Source of the DNA: Chelativorans sp. J32
GTDB taxonomy: Bacteria; Pseudomonadota; Alphaproteobacteria; Rhizobiales; Rhizobiaceae
Direction: 5' to 3'
Assembly (NCBI RefSeq): GCF_000518985.1
Contig: NZ_JAEQ01000021.1
Coordinates: forward strand, 1 to 64,000
Length of the DNA: 64,000 bases
Of the stretch, positions 43,280 to 52,209 are shown in pieces (the stretch's first letter is position 1; every line of letters begins with the position of its first letter). The notes below the pieces were generated by a model. It was given only the letters and a program-made list of their open reading frames with translations. It searched no databases and had not been told where the DNA came from. Both the position numbers and the translations under genes were made by a program.

Positions 43280-44197
43280 ATGGCGGAACTCCTTATCCAG
43301 CAATCGGTAAACTGGATCACCCTTGGCTCGATCTATGCCTTGTTCGCCATAGGGTTCAGCTTGATCTTCGGCGTTCTCAATGTGATTCATTTCTCCCACG
43401 GCGATGTTGCCATGACGGCACCCTTCATCGCGTTGGCGGCGGCGCAGGCGCTTTCCATCGCCTTCGGGGCCACCGCGCCGGCTTGGCTCGTCCTCGCGGT
43501 CATCGTGGCTGTGCTTGCCGTTGGTGTGATCGGCGCGGTTCTCGACAAGGTGGTCATACGCCGTTTCCGCGACGCGCCGGCCATGATGGCGTTGGTGGCT
43601 ACGGTAGCGCTCGGCATCGTCATCCGTGAGCTGATCCGCCATCTCTATCCGCAGGGATCCAACCCGCATGCCTTCCCCCGTCTGGTCTCCGGCGTGGCAT
43701 TCGAAATTGCCGGTGTGCCGGTAAGCTGGCTCGCGCTGCTCGTCGTCGCGGTGACCACGCTTCTGGTGGCGCTGCTATTCGTCTTTCTGCGCCTCACCCC
43801 CCTCGGCCTACGCATCCGCGCCGCGTCCGAGGATCGTATCGTGGCGCGCATGATGGGGATACGCGACGGCCGTGTTTTCCGGGCGACCTTCTTCATCGCC
43901 TCCGCGATCGGGGCCATTGCCGGGCTGCTCTTCGCAAGCTACGCCGGCGTTACCCGCTTCGACTTCGGCGTAATGGCCGGCCTGCTCGGGTTTTCGGCGG
44001 CAGTTATCGGTGGGCTGGGTTCGATGCCGGGCGCCATCGTTGGGGGCCTGATCATCGCCGGCATCGAGGTGCTGGCGCAGACCTTTGTTCCGGACGGGGC
44101 TTCATACAGGCTTGTCTTCGTCTTCATCCTTGTCATCGTTGTGCTCATCTTCCGCCCCGCCGGCCTGCTCGGGCGGACCGCCATGGAGAAGGTCTAG
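43280..44197 (+). CDS. LIV-type ABC transporter permease (LivH-like)
   Basis: A 305-residue permease; ATG 43280 (MAELLIQQSVNWITLGSIYA) with AGAGGGCG upstream is preferred over an earlier in-frame start. LivH hallmarks are LGSIYALFAIGFSLIFGVLN, VIHFSHGD, LTPLGLRIRAASEDRIVARM and ASAIGAIAGLLFASYAGVTR. About eight membrane helices are present. It is the first gene of a plus-strand operon of four transporter genes and pairs with the LivM-like protein to form the channel. Confidence 0.92.
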   Translation: MAELLIQQSVNWITLGSIYALFAIGFSLIFGVLNVIHFSHGDVAMTAPFIALAAAQALSIAFGATAPAWLVLAVIVAVLAVGVIGAVLDKVVIRRFRDAPAMMALVATVALGIVIRELIRHLYPQGSNPHAFPRLVSGVAFEIAGVPVSWLALLVVAVTTLLVALLFVFLRLTPLGLRIRAASEDRIVARMMGIRDGRVFRATFFIASAIGAIAGLLFASYAGVTRFDFGVMAGLLGFSAAVIGGLGSMPGAIVGGLIIAGIEVLAQTFVPDGASYRLVFVFILVIVVLIFRPAGLLGRTAMEKV

Positions 44198-44199
44198 CA

Positions 44200-45378
44200 A
44201 TGGGAGGCCCAGCTTCACCCGCCGCCCCTGGCAGTGCCGTTGCGGCTGCAGTGGTCGCCATCTTGTCGCAACTTTGCGGCGCCGCTTTCCTTTATGCCAT
44301 CCTTAAGGCTGATGGCGGCTGGGAGGTGACCGGGCTTTTAACCCTGCTTGGCCTCGGCTTTTTCCTTCTGGAGCGCTACCCGGCAATGGGCGACTTCGTC
44401 ACGGCGAGCCTGGCGCGCGTTCCGCTGGTCACAATGGCGACAGCGGCGATCGTGGTGCTTGGGTTCCCCTTTCTGGTGGGATCCAACACGTACATACTGC
44501 ATCTTCTGATCGTGGCACAGCTCTATGCGGTTCTGGCGCTGGCTCTCAACTTCCAGCTCGGGAGTGCAAACATCCCGAATTTCGCCACCGGTGCTTCCTA
44601 CGGCATCGGCGCCTATGTATCGGCGCTGCTGGCGCTCAATTTCGGCATGAGCTTCTGGTTGACGCTCCCCATCGCCGCGTTGGCCGCCACCTTGTTCGGC
44701 TTCATAATAGGTGTTCCCTCCATGCGCACGCGGGATACCTATCTGGCGCTTGTCACGATCGCTTTCGGCGTGGTCGTGCAGCAACTCCTCAACAACTTCG
44801 AATGGACAGGCGGCCCTAATGGCTTGGTCGGCATTCCCGCGCCGAGCCTCTTCGGACATTCCTTCGCCAGCCCGCTGGAAGTGTTCGGCTGGAAGCTTCC
44901 GAGCCAAGCGAATTTCTACTATCTCTCCGCTGCCCTGGTGGTGGTGGCGATCGTGACGGCCCAGCGCCTCCACCGGTCGCGCATCGGTCTTGCCTGGAAC
45001 GCGTTGCGTGCGGACGAGATCGCTGCCAAAGCACAAGGCATCAACGTTGCCTGGTACAAGGTACTAGCCTTTGCGGTTGATGCGTTCCTTGCAGCTTTTG
45101 CCGGTACGATCTACGCCTTTTACATCTCCTACATCTCACCCGATAATTTCACCTTCTTGGTTTCCGTCACCATTATGACCATGGTCATCGTCGGCGGCAT
45201 GGACAATATATTCGGCGTGATCGTCGGCGCGTTTCTCCTGACCATCCTGCCTGAAAAGCTGCGCGCCTTTTCCGATTACCGACTGCTCTTCTTCGGCGTG
45301 GTCGTGATCGGATTCCTCATGATACGTCCGCAGGGTCTGTTTCCGCAGCGTCTACGTCAATATGGAGCCCATCGGTGA
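44200..45378 (+). CDS. LIV-type ABC transporter permease (LivM-like)
   Basis: A 392-residue permease, 2 bp downstream of the LivH-like stop. The extended N-terminus has about three helices before the conserved core: LALNFQLGSANIPNFATGAS, PSMRTRDTYLALVTIAFGVV and HRSRIGLAWNALRADEIAAK. The EAA-like loop and final helices (FLLTILPEKLRAFSDYRLLF) are intact. Its stop overlaps the start of the ATPase gene (GTGA), showing translational coupling. Confidence 0.92.
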   Translation: MGGPASPAAPGSAVAAAVVAILSQLCGAAFLYAILKADGGWEVTGLLTLLGLGFFLLERYPAMGDFVTASLARVPLVTMATAAIVVLGFPFLVGSNTYILHLLIVAQLYAVLALALNFQLGSANIPNFATGASYGIGAYVSALLALNFGMSFWLTLPIAALAATLFGFIIGVPSMRTRDTYLALVTIAFGVVVQQLLNNFEWTGGPNGLVGIPAPSLFGHSFASPLEVFGWKLPSQANFYYLSAALVVVAIVTAQRLHRSRIGLAWNALRADEIAAKAQGINVAWYKVLAFAVDAFLAAFAGTIYAFYISYISPDNFTFLVSVTIMTMVIVGGMDNIFGVIVGAFLLTILPEKLRAFSDYRLLFFGVVVIGFLMIRPQGLFPQRLRQYGAHR

Positions 45379-46160
45379 GTGTGCTTCTCAAAGTCGACAA
45401 CGTAACCATGCGGTTCGGCGGGTTGGTCGCGTTGAACGATGTCACCTTCGCAATCGAAAAGGGCTCTGTGCTGGCAGTGATAGGACCGAATGGCGCCGGC
45501 AAGTCCACCTTGTTCAATGTTGTTACCGGTGTCTATAAGCCAAGCTCGGGGCGCGTCATATTTGACGGCGTCGACATCACCGGAAAGCCGCCCTATGAAG
45601 TAGCGCAGCGGGGAATAGGTCGCACTTTCCAGTCTTCGCGCCTGTTTTCCGACCTCAGCGTGCTCGATAACGTTATCATCGGCATGCACACGCGCACGAA
45701 AACCGGCGTTCTCGACGCACTGTTCCGTCCTGGCAAATCGGGCCGGGAAATGGCGGCCTGCGTCGAGAAGGCGGAGGCGCTTCTGCAATTCGGCTCCGGT
45801 GACCTTTTCGAGCAGCGCTACCGTCCGGCCGGAACCCTTGCGCAAGCGGATCGGCGCAGGCTGGAGATCGCCCGTGCGCTTGCTTCCCAGCCCAAGCTTA
45901 TCCTGCTCGACGAGCCGTCGGTCGGCATGGACGACGCGGAAACGGACGCACTGGTGGCCGACATCAAACGACTCCGTTCAGAGCATCCTGAACTGTCCGT
46001 GATCCTGATAGAGCACGACATGCGCGTGGTTGAAGCGTTCCCGGAGCACGTGATGTGCATCGATTACGGCAGCCGGATTGCCGAAGGCAGTTTCGAGACG
46101 GTGCGTGCCGATTCCCGCGTTCAGGAGGCCTATCTTGGAAAGGCGGCGGCCCATGCTTGA
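45375..46160 (+). CDS. LIV-type ABC transporter ATP-binding protein (LivG-like), atypical signature
   Basis: A 261-residue ATPase with Walker A GPNGAGKSTLFNVVTG, Q-loop GIGRTFQSSRLFSDL, Walker B KLILLDEPSVGMDDA and switch His in VILIEHDMRVVEAF. The ABC signature, normally LSYGEQRRLEIARAL or similar in LivG, reads GTLAQADRRRLEIARALASQ here, so the conserved Ser/Gly positions are replaced. The surrounding RRLEIAR is retained. Its ATPase activity may depend on pairing with the LivF-like subunit. Start GTG 45375 overlaps the upstream stop; its own stop overlaps the next start. Confidence 0.88.
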   Translation: MSVLLKVDNVTMRFGGLVALNDVTFAIEKGSVLAVIGPNGAGKSTLFNVVTGVYKPSSGRVIFDGVDITGKPPYEVAQRGIGRTFQSSRLFSDLSVLDNVIIGMHTRTKTGVLDALFRPGKSGREMAACVEKAEALLQFGSGDLFEQRYRPAGTLAQADRRRLEIARALASQPKLILLDEPSVGMDDAETDALVADIKRLRSEHPELSVILIEHDMRVVEAFPEHVMCIDYGSRIAEGSFETVRADSRVQEAYLGKAAAHA

Positions 46161-46854
46161 GCTGAAGGACGTGGATACCGCCTACGGCGCGGTGCCGATG
46201 CTGCGTAATGTGACGATGAGCGTTCAGGCGGGCGAACTGGTTTGCCTGCTCGGGCCCAACGGCGCCGGCAAGACGACCACTTTCATGACCGTCTGCGGGG
46301 TCGTGCGGCCACAGCGCGGCAAGGTTGAGGTGATGGGAAAAAATGTCGCCGAGCTCGGCACCGAGAACCTGGCGGCACTCGGCGTCGGGCTTGTTCCAGA
46401 GGGGCGGCGTCTATTCCCTGGCCTGACCGTTCTCGAGAACCTGCGCCTCGGCTTCGATGCCGTTTCCGGCGGAAAGCTGGATTTCGAGGGGCAGCTGGAC
46501 AAGATGTCCAGTCTGTTCCCGCGCATTCGTGAGCGGCTCCGCCAAGTGGCAGGCACATTATCGGGTGGGGAGCAGGCCATGGTCGCGCTGGCGCGGGCGC
46601 TGATCGGCGAACCAAAGCTTGTCGTCATGGACGAGCCGTCCTTGGGTCTTTCGCCCAAGCTGATTGGCGAGTACTTCGAAATTACGCGAGAGATTCACAG
46701 CCGCGGAACGACCGTTCTGCTCATCGAGCAGAACGCCGAGATGGGGCTCAGCATCGCCGACCGCGGCTATGTCCTGGTCAAGGGGAGGGTGGCGCAGGAA
46801 GGCCCGGCGAAGGAGCTTCTTGCATCCAGGGCGGCCACAAGCCTTTATCTGTGA
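46153..46854 (+). CDS. LIV-type ABC transporter ATP-binding protein (LivF-like)
   Basis: A 233-residue ATPase starting at ATG 46153 (MLELKDVDTAYGAVPMLRNV), overlapping the end of the LivG-like gene. Motifs are canonical: GPNGAGKTTTFMTVCG, LVPEGRRLFPGLTVLENLRL, signature LSGGEQAMVALARALIGEPK and Walker B LVVMDEPSLGLSP. It completes the five-component importer (divergent binding protein, two permeases, two ATPases). The next gene is convergent, so the operon ends here. Confidence 0.92.
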   Translation: MLELKDVDTAYGAVPMLRNVTMSVQAGELVCLLGPNGAGKTTTFMTVCGVVRPQRGKVEVMGKNVAELGTENLAALGVGLVPEGRRLFPGLTVLENLRLGFDAVSGGKLDFEGQLDKMSSLFPRIRERLRQVAGTLSGGEQAMVALARALIGEPKLVVMDEPSLGLSPKLIGEYFEITREIHSRGTTVLLIEQNAEMGLSIADRGYVLVKGRVAQEGPAKELLASRAATSLYL

Positions 46855-46878
46855 GTCACTCCGCCTTGTGCAGATGCT

Positions 46879-47553
46879 TCACTCGTCGCCGGGCACTCCG
46901 TAGGAGGGGGCTTGGCGCGGATCGAGCGCGCGCTGGATATAGGCTTCCAATTGCGGCTTGTAGATGTTCCAGGCGGTCGCGACAGCCTCGATCGGACACT
47001 CCTCGGTCCAGTCGCAGCGCAGATCGGCAACGGGCCAGCTGACCTTATCAACGAGCTTGAGCCCTGCCGAATGCACCGGGCCCGCCTCGCCTCCGGCTGC
47101 CAAGCCGGCGCGCAACGCGGCGATCAGACGATCACCCAGGTGGCCGGAAGAGGCGAGAAATGCATCGACAATGGCCTGGGGAACGCCATCATTGGCCAAC
47201 AGGTTGCCGCCCGACGCAACATTCTCGCCCTGCGCCTGCGCCCAGATGCCAAGGGAATTCGGCCCTGAATGAATGGCGACGCGGCCGAGGCGATCGACCG
47301 CGAGGACCTGCCGGTATTCGATAAACCTGCCGCGCTTCTTCACCTCCGCGATCGCGGCTTCGGCGCTCATGCCCGCCTCCATCAGGTCGAGCGCAAGCGG
47401 CCCTAGCGTCGGGTCCGTGACGTTCTGCGAGGCCACCGCGCCGACACCGGCACGGGCGTAGGAGCACCGCGCCGCGACTGCAGGCGAGGAGGAAGAAATC
47501 GCGACACCGAACATGCCGGTGTCGCGGCAGCGGGCAACGAGCGAGAAGGTCAT
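46879..47553 (-). CDS. DUF1028 family protein
   Basis: A 224-residue DUF1028 protein. The N-terminus MTFSLVARCRDTGMFGVAIS and VGAVASQNVTDPTLGPLALD, LMEAGMSAEAAIAEVKKRGR, and NLLANDGVPQAIVDAFLASS are family signatures. Structural work places DUF1028 in the Ntn-hydrolase fold, suggesting amidase activity, but no substrate is known. It is encoded 4 bp downstream of RidA on the same strand and near the LIV importer and the ArgE-like deacylase, so it may hydrolyse an amide in the same pathway. Confidence 0.88.
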   Translation of the reverse strand: MTFSLVARCRDTGMFGVAISSSSPAVAARCSYARAGVGAVASQNVTDPTLGPLALDLMEAGMSAEAAIAEVKKRGRFIEYRQVLAVDRLGRVAIHSGPNSLGIWAQAQGENVASGGNLLANDGVPQAIVDAFLASSGHLGDRLIAALRAGLAAGGEAGPVHSAGLKLVDKVSWPVADLRCDWTEECPIEAVATAWNIYKPQLEAYIQRALDPRQAPSYGVPGDE

Positions 47554-47557
47554 CCGA

Positions 47558-47974
47558 TCACTCCGGGATCACGGCAGTGGCGTCGATCTCGACCAGCCAT
47601 TCAGGCCGCGCCAGAGCTTGCACCACGAGGCCCGTCGACACCGGATGCACGCCTTTGATGTATTCGCCCATTGTGCGGTACACCGCCTCGCGGTGGCGTA
47701 TATCGGTCAGGTATACCACGACCTTCACCAGATGCTCCATGCGACCGCCCGCCTCTTCGATCAGCTGCTGGATGTTCTGCATGACCTTGTGCGTCTGGTC
47801 GACCGGGTCGTGGCTGTCGATATTCACTGCGTCGTCCAGGTTCTGCGGACATTGCCCACGCAGCCAAACAGTCTTGCCTCCTTGGGTCACCACGGCCTGG
47901 CATAGATCGTTATCGAGGTTCTGCTCCGGATAGGTATCTTTGGTGTTGAACTTGCGAATTCGAGTATGCGCCAT
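47558..47974 (-). CDS. RidA/YjgF family enamine/imine deaminase
   Basis: A 138-residue RidA-family protein from ATG 47974 (MAHTRIRKFNTKDTYPEQNL). It carries QAVVTQGGKTVWLRGQCPQN, QTHKVMQNIQQLIEEAGGRM, KVVVYLTDIRHREAVYRTMG and ALARPEWLVEIDATAVIPE. The C-terminal Glu and the Arg of the active-site cleft (RPEWLVEID) are conserved. RidA proteins hydrolyse reactive enamines/imines formed by amine-oxidising enzymes. Here it is placed between DUF1028 and a flavin monooxygenase, suggesting an imine intermediate in the pathway. Members in catabolic operons often have pathway-specific roles. Confidence 0.88.
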   Translation of the reverse strand: MAHTRIRKFNTKDTYPEQNLDNDLCQAVVTQGGKTVWLRGQCPQNLDDAVNIDSHDPVDQTHKVMQNIQQLIEEAGGRMEHLVKVVVYLTDIRHREAVYRTMGEYIKGVHPVSTGLVVQALARPEWLVEIDATAVIPE

Positions 47975-48091
47975 CTTGGTCTCCATGGAGTAGGGGCAGA
48001 GAAGTTGGATATTCGGTCGACAAGCGTCCGCAGATTGAACGGCCCGATTTATGACTTTAGCCGTATGCCGATCGTCAGCCTCCAATTGTCA

Positions 48092-49363
48092 TTATATCCG
48101 GCTCCTGCGTTTCGCAGCCTCATGATAGGCAAGATATTTGCGCTGGGTGGCAATGTGGTCGGCCAGATATTTGGCGTCGTGCCAGACGCCCCAGATGAAG
48201 CTGGACCCCCTGCGCGATTGCCAGGGAAGCCCGAGGAAATAGATTCCCGGTTCTGCTGAGACACCGCGCTGATGCCTGGGCTTGCCCCGTCCATCGAAGG
48301 CGTCGACCTTCAGCCAGCTGTAATCCACGGTAAAGCCTGTTGCCCAGATAATTGAGGTTATGCCTGCGTGTTTGAGGTTCAACTCGAGAATTGGGTCAGT
48401 CACGCATTTCGGGTCTGCTTCGATCCTGCGGGCCTCCGGCTCTTCGGGGAGGTCTATGCCGTTGCGAGCGACATAGGCATCGGCTTCGTCCAGAAGTGAC
48501 ATGTAGTTGGCATCGCCACGGGCTAGATTTGCCGCGAGATCAGGGGCGAAGGACACGACACCGTCCCTGTATCCCTTGGTAAGACCAACGAGTGTCATTC
48601 CCTGGGCGGCAAGGCGCCGGAAGTCGACGGTATAGCCGCCCAGCGCGCCGCTCACCGCGATGGTCACATGTTCAGTGCCAGGTCCCGGAGTTTCAAGATC
48701 CCACTTGCCGAGAACCCCGAGCCACCAACAGAAATCGCGCCCACGATAGGCGCGCGGAGGGCGATCGTGCGGCCCTACCGAAAGATAGACGCTTCTGCCC
48801 GCCTGCAGTAGCTCGTCGGCGATCTGAACACCGGAAGACCCCGCACCGACCACCAGAACGCCTCCTTCGGGCAACTGATGGGGGTTACGGTAGGCGCTGG
48901 AATGAATCTGCATGAGGCCGGCACTTTGGGGCACGACCGGCGGAACGACAGGCTGCTGGAAAGGTCCGGTGGCGACAACCACGCTCTTGGCGTCGATCAT
49001 GCCTTCGGAAGTTTCAATGCAGAAGCCCGGCCGCCCGGAATTCCTTCGGACTTCCTTGACCTCCACGCCGCATCGGACGGGCGCTGCGATCATTTCGGCA
49101 TAGGCTACGAAATAATCGGCAACTGCCTCCTTGTGGATGAAGGAGTCAGGATCTGCGTCGGGAAACTCCATTCCCGGAAAACGATCGTGCCAGGCGGGCC
49201 CGTTGGTGACCAGGGAGTCCCACCTTTCCGAACGCCAGCGCTCGGCAATTCGGTGTCGCTCGAGAACGAGATGAGGCACGCCGCACTTGCTCAGATGCTC
49301 GCTCATGGCCAAACCTGCCTGGCCGCCTCCAACAACAAGCGTGTCCACTTCTTCAATTGACAT
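48092..49363 (-). CDS. Flavin-containing monooxygenase (FMO/CzcO-like)
   Basis: A 423-residue flavoprotein with two Rossmann motifs: FAD-binding VVGGGQAGLAMSEHLSKCGV near the N-terminus and NADP-binding VLVVGAGSSGVQIADELLQA in the middle. The N-terminal FMO features VLERHRIAERWRSERWDSLV and WHDRFPG are present, and the C-terminal ATGFTVDYSWLKVDAFDGRG and YFLGLPWQSRRGSSFIWGVW fit the family. Such enzymes oxygenate amines, sulfides or ketones. It is the first gene of the minus-strand group FMO-RidA-DUF1028 and probably starts oxidation of the imported substrate. Confidence 0.9.
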   Translation of the reverse strand: MSIEEVDTLVVGGGQAGLAMSEHLSKCGVPHLVLERHRIAERWRSERWDSLVTNGPAWHDRFPGMEFPDADPDSFIHKEAVADYFVAYAEMIAAPVRCGVEVKEVRRNSGRPGFCIETSEGMIDAKSVVVATGPFQQPVVPPVVPQSAGLMQIHSSAYRNPHQLPEGGVLVVGAGSSGVQIADELLQAGRSVYLSVGPHDRPPRAYRGRDFCWWLGVLGKWDLETPGPGTEHVTIAVSGALGGYTVDFRRLAAQGMTLVGLTKGYRDGVVSFAPDLAANLARGDANYMSLLDEADAYVARNGIDLPEEPEARRIEADPKCVTDPILELNLKHAGITSIIWATGFTVDYSWLKVDAFDGRGKPRHQRGVSAEPGIYFLGLPWQSRRGSSFIWGVWHDAKYLADHIATQRKYLAYHEAAKRRSRI

Positions 49364-49549
49364 ATTTCGCGCCCTTTCTGGCTGTCCGAGAACTTCCGCG
49401 CAGCCGAGTACTGAACGCTGGTCTACTGGAGGGGCGGAATGGCGGAAATTACGATTTCATTTTGTGTTGGTTAGCTTGTTCCTAAATGAGCGAGGCGGGG
49501 AGGAGCGAGCGTCGCGTATAGAATACACAGGGTTTCGCGTTGACCCGGT

Positions 49550-50446
49550 TCAATCGATACCGAGCCGCGGGGTGATCGTTTCAACCAGCCAATCGATGAA
49601 CACGCGCACGCGTGGGGAAAGCTGGCGGTTGCTCGGGCAAAGTACGGACAGGGGCGTTGGCGTCGGCGGAAAATCAGCGAGCACCTCGACCAGCGCGCCA
49701 CTCGCGAGGTCTTCGGCGAAACGATAACGGGGCGCCTGGGCGAGCCCCAGGCCCAGCCGCGCTGCCGCCGCGCTCGTATCGGCGCCGCTGACCAGCACAC
49801 GCGCCGGCAATACCACCTCGATGACGCCGCCATTGCGGGTGAATTCGAGCGGAAGCGGCTGGCCCGTACGCGATGAGACGAAGCCGATCATTTGATGGCC
49901 ATCCAAATCGTCAGGAGTGTGTGGTGTCCCGTACTTTGCCAGATAGGCGGGGCTCGCGACCGTGATCTCCTCCATCATTCCTAGCCGTCGCACCACCATG
50001 TCGCTGTCGGCCAACTCGCCGGCGCGCACGACGCAATCCACCCCCTCGCGCACGAGATCGACGAAGCGCTCACCTTCCCCGAGATGAACGGTCAATGCCG
50101 GATGTCGTGCCAGGAAGTCGGGCAGCGCCGGCAGCAATATGGTGCGGGCGAGATGGCCGGGTACGTCGACACGGACCCGTCCGGCGACCCCGCCGCCAGC
50201 ATCTCGATCGGCATCCTCGATATCGGCGAGGATGGCGACGCAGCGATGGTAGTAGGCTTCGCCCTCGACGGTGGGCTGGACGTGGCGGGTGGAGCGCTGC
50301 AAAAGCCGCGTTCCGAGACGCTCCTCCAACGCCTTGATAGCGGCGGTCGCGACCGGCCGCGAAACCCCGCAATCCGCCGCTGCTGCGCTGAAGCTGCCCC
50401 GTTCGACGATGCGGACGAAAAGATTGAGTGTGGCAAGCCGATCCAT
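49550..50446 (-). CDS. LysR-family transcriptional regulator
   Basis: A 298-residue LysR protein; ATG 50446 (MDRLATLNLFVRIVERGSFS) is the natural start though the frame is open from 50467. The HTH is SFSAAAADCGVSRPVATAAI, followed by LEERLGTRLLQRSTRHVQPT. The effector domain includes VRVDVPGHLARTILLPALPD, GVDCVVRAGELADSDMVVRR and EFTRNGGVIEVVLPARVLVS, the CrgA-like subgroup. It is divergent from an SDR gene, with 104 bp between starts, the classic arrangement for a regulator and its target. Confidence 0.9.
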   Translation of the reverse strand: MDRLATLNLFVRIVERGSFSAAAADCGVSRPVATAAIKALEERLGTRLLQRSTRHVQPTVEGEAYYHRCVAILADIEDADRDAGGGVAGRVRVDVPGHLARTILLPALPDFLARHPALTVHLGEGERFVDLVREGVDCVVRAGELADSDMVVRRLGMMEEITVASPAYLAKYGTPHTPDDLDGHQMIGFVSSRTGQPLPLEFTRNGGVIEVVLPARVLVSGADTSAAAARLGLGLAQAPRYRFAEDLASGALVEVLADFPPTPTPLSVLCPSNRQLSPRVRVFIDWLVETITPRLGID

Positions 50447-50550
50447 GCGGATTATTCTATCTCGCAAAACAATGCTGGCGGAAAGAGCGATCTAATCATG
50501 ATTGGGCGCGGGGACTAGATCAGGATTCCTGAACAGAACGGAGATTCCCC

Positions 50551-51309
50551 ATGCAGACATTCCCCATCGCTCTGGTTACTGGTGGCAGTCGCGGTCTCGG
50601 CCGCTCGACCGTGGAGGCGCTCGCGCGCCGCGGTGTATCGTCGATCCTGACTTACAACAGCAATCGAGACGCCGCCGATGAGGTCGTGGCGAGAGTCCGA
50701 CAGGCCGGCGTACGCGCCGTCGCGTTGCAGCTCGACACCGGCGACACGGGCGCGTTTCCCGGCTTCGCCGATCAAGTTCGACGCGTGCTCGGCGAATGGG
50801 CGGCCGAACGCTTCAACTTCCTCGTCAACATGGCCGGCACATCGCACAGCGGCCTGCTCGAGGAGGTGAAAGAGGAGGACTTCGATGCCGCATACCGCGT
50901 CCATCTCAAAGGGCCGTTCTTCCTGACCCAGGCATTACTGCCGCTGATCGCAGACGGAGGCCGGATCGTGAACATCTCCTCCGGTCTAACCCGCATTATT
51001 TATCCCGGCCGCATCGCTTATGGTTCGATGAAGGGCGCGGTCGAGGTGATGACCCGCTACATGGCGAAGGAACTCGGACCTCGCCGCATCGCCGTCAATA
51101 CGGTCGCTCCAGGCGCCATCCAGACCGACTTCTCGGGTGGTGCAGTGCGCGACAATCCCGAGGTGGCCCGGCACATCGCCGAGGCGACCGCGCTCGGGCG
51201 TCCTGGTCTCCCGGAAGACATCGGTCCGATGATCGCGTCGCTTCTCTCGGAAGACAATCGCTGGGTGAACGCGCAGCGTATCGAGGTGTCAGGCGGACAG
51301 GCGATTTAG
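50551..51309 (+). CDS. SDR-family oxidoreductase
   Basis: A 252-residue classical short-chain dehydrogenase/reductase. The NAD(P) motif is LVTGGSRGLGRSTVEALARR (TGxxxGxG), with NMAGTSHSG as the NAG-like strand. The catalytic Ser and YxxxK are visible in IVNISSGLTRIIYPGRIAYG and YGSMKGAVEVMTRYMAKELG, then VNTVAPGAIQTDFSGG. An Arg after the glycine motif may favour NADPH. The C-terminus RWVNAQRIEVSGGQAI is typical. It is divergent from a CrgA-like LysR gene, which probably regulates it in response to its substrate. Confidence 0.92.
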   Translation: MQTFPIALVTGGSRGLGRSTVEALARRGVSSILTYNSNRDAADEVVARVRQAGVRAVALQLDTGDTGAFPGFADQVRRVLGEWAAERFNFLVNMAGTSHSGLLEEVKEEDFDAAYRVHLKGPFFLTQALLPLIADGGRIVNISSGLTRIIYPGRIAYGSMKGAVEVMTRYMAKELGPRRIAVNTVAPGAIQTDFSGGAVRDNPEVARHIAEATALGRPGLPEDIGPMIASLLSEDNRWVNAQRIEVSGGQAI

Positions 51310-51582
51310 TGCCAGGCACCTCTCCGTGCAACGAGCGGCGCCGTCAGTTTGACCTGCAGCTGACCGCGCCGTCTCTGAAACTCGGGCCGGTTGCATGTGA
51401 ACGACGGCCCGCTCCCGAGACCTGCGAATGACACACGAGCGCCCGGATGACCGTGCGCCGCTGGACCAGGCGAGCTTTGCCGAACCAGCCGAGAGGAGAA
51501 TGGCGGGTTATTGCGGCTGGACAGCGAAGCCGCCTCATCGCGTGAGCCTGTCCTCCGGTTAATCGGCTAGAGTGCCTGGACG
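51310..51582. other. Intergenic region without a recognisable gene
   Basis: Some 270 bp between the SDR gene and the convergent DsbA-like gene. It contains no frame with a recognisable motif and no strong hairpin. Confidence 0.4.
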
Positions 51583-52194
51583 TCAGGTTCTGCTTTCCCG
51601 TGCAGCGGCGATAGCTTCCCGCAGCATTTGTTGATCCATCGCACCATGATGAATTCGGGTGTTGATGAGAAATGCTGGAGTGCCTCCAAATCCGAACGCG
51701 TTTGCCTGGTCCATATTGCGTGCAAGAATGCCGTCGATCCGGTCGGCATCTTTCTCAAAGGCCGAAAGAAGCGCCTTTGGGTCGAGCCCTGCATTCGCCA
51801 GGACAGCATCGACCTCTTCTCTGCCAAGCCGCCCCGGGGTCGCCATCACGGCATTCAACGCTTTCTCGTAATCGTCGCCGGCGGCGAGGACAAGGCTTGA
51901 GGCGTGAAGAGATGCGCCGCCAAAAATGGGCCAGTCCTTCATGACGAGGCGAATGTTTCCGTCTTCGCGCACGAGATCGATCAAGTCCTTGTGCCCCCGC
52001 TTGCAGAACGGGCACTGGAAATCAAAGTACTCGGCGATCGTGACGTCACCCGCAGGATTGCCCAGTACCGGAATCTGTGGATCGAATAGAACCTCCTCAA
52101 CGGTCAGTTCGATCTGCGCGAGGGTGGGTTGGGTCACTGCCGCGATTGCCATGCCCGCCGCCGTGATCTTCAGCAGAGCTCTTCTGTCCATCAT
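51583..52194 (-). CDS. DsbA-family thiol:disulfide oxidoreductase (ScsC-like)
   Basis: A 203-residue periplasmic thioredoxin-fold protein. The N-terminus MMDRRALLKITAAGMAIAAV is a signal peptide with a twin Arg. The mature part has EVLFDPQIPVLGNPAGDVTI, active site EYFDFQCPFCKRGHKDLIDL (CPFC), and the cis-Pro loop FGFGGTPAFLINTRIHHGAM. This belongs to the DsbG/ScsC-like group. It is last in the dsbD - TlpA-like - DsbA operon, matching the order of the Scs system, where ScsC is reduced by ScsB. The family is secure; the ScsC role is inferred. Confidence 0.88.
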   Translation of the reverse strand: MMDRRALLKITAAGMAIAAVTQPTLAQIELTVEEVLFDPQIPVLGNPAGDVTIAEYFDFQCPFCKRGHKDLIDLVREDGNIRLVMKDWPIFGGASLHASSLVLAAGDDYEKALNAVMATPGRLGREEVDAVLANAGLDPKALLSAFEKDADRIDGILARNMDQANAFGFGGTPAFLINTRIHHGAMDQQMLREAIAAARESRT

Positions 52195-52209
52195 GTGAGG
52201 GCCTCCGGT

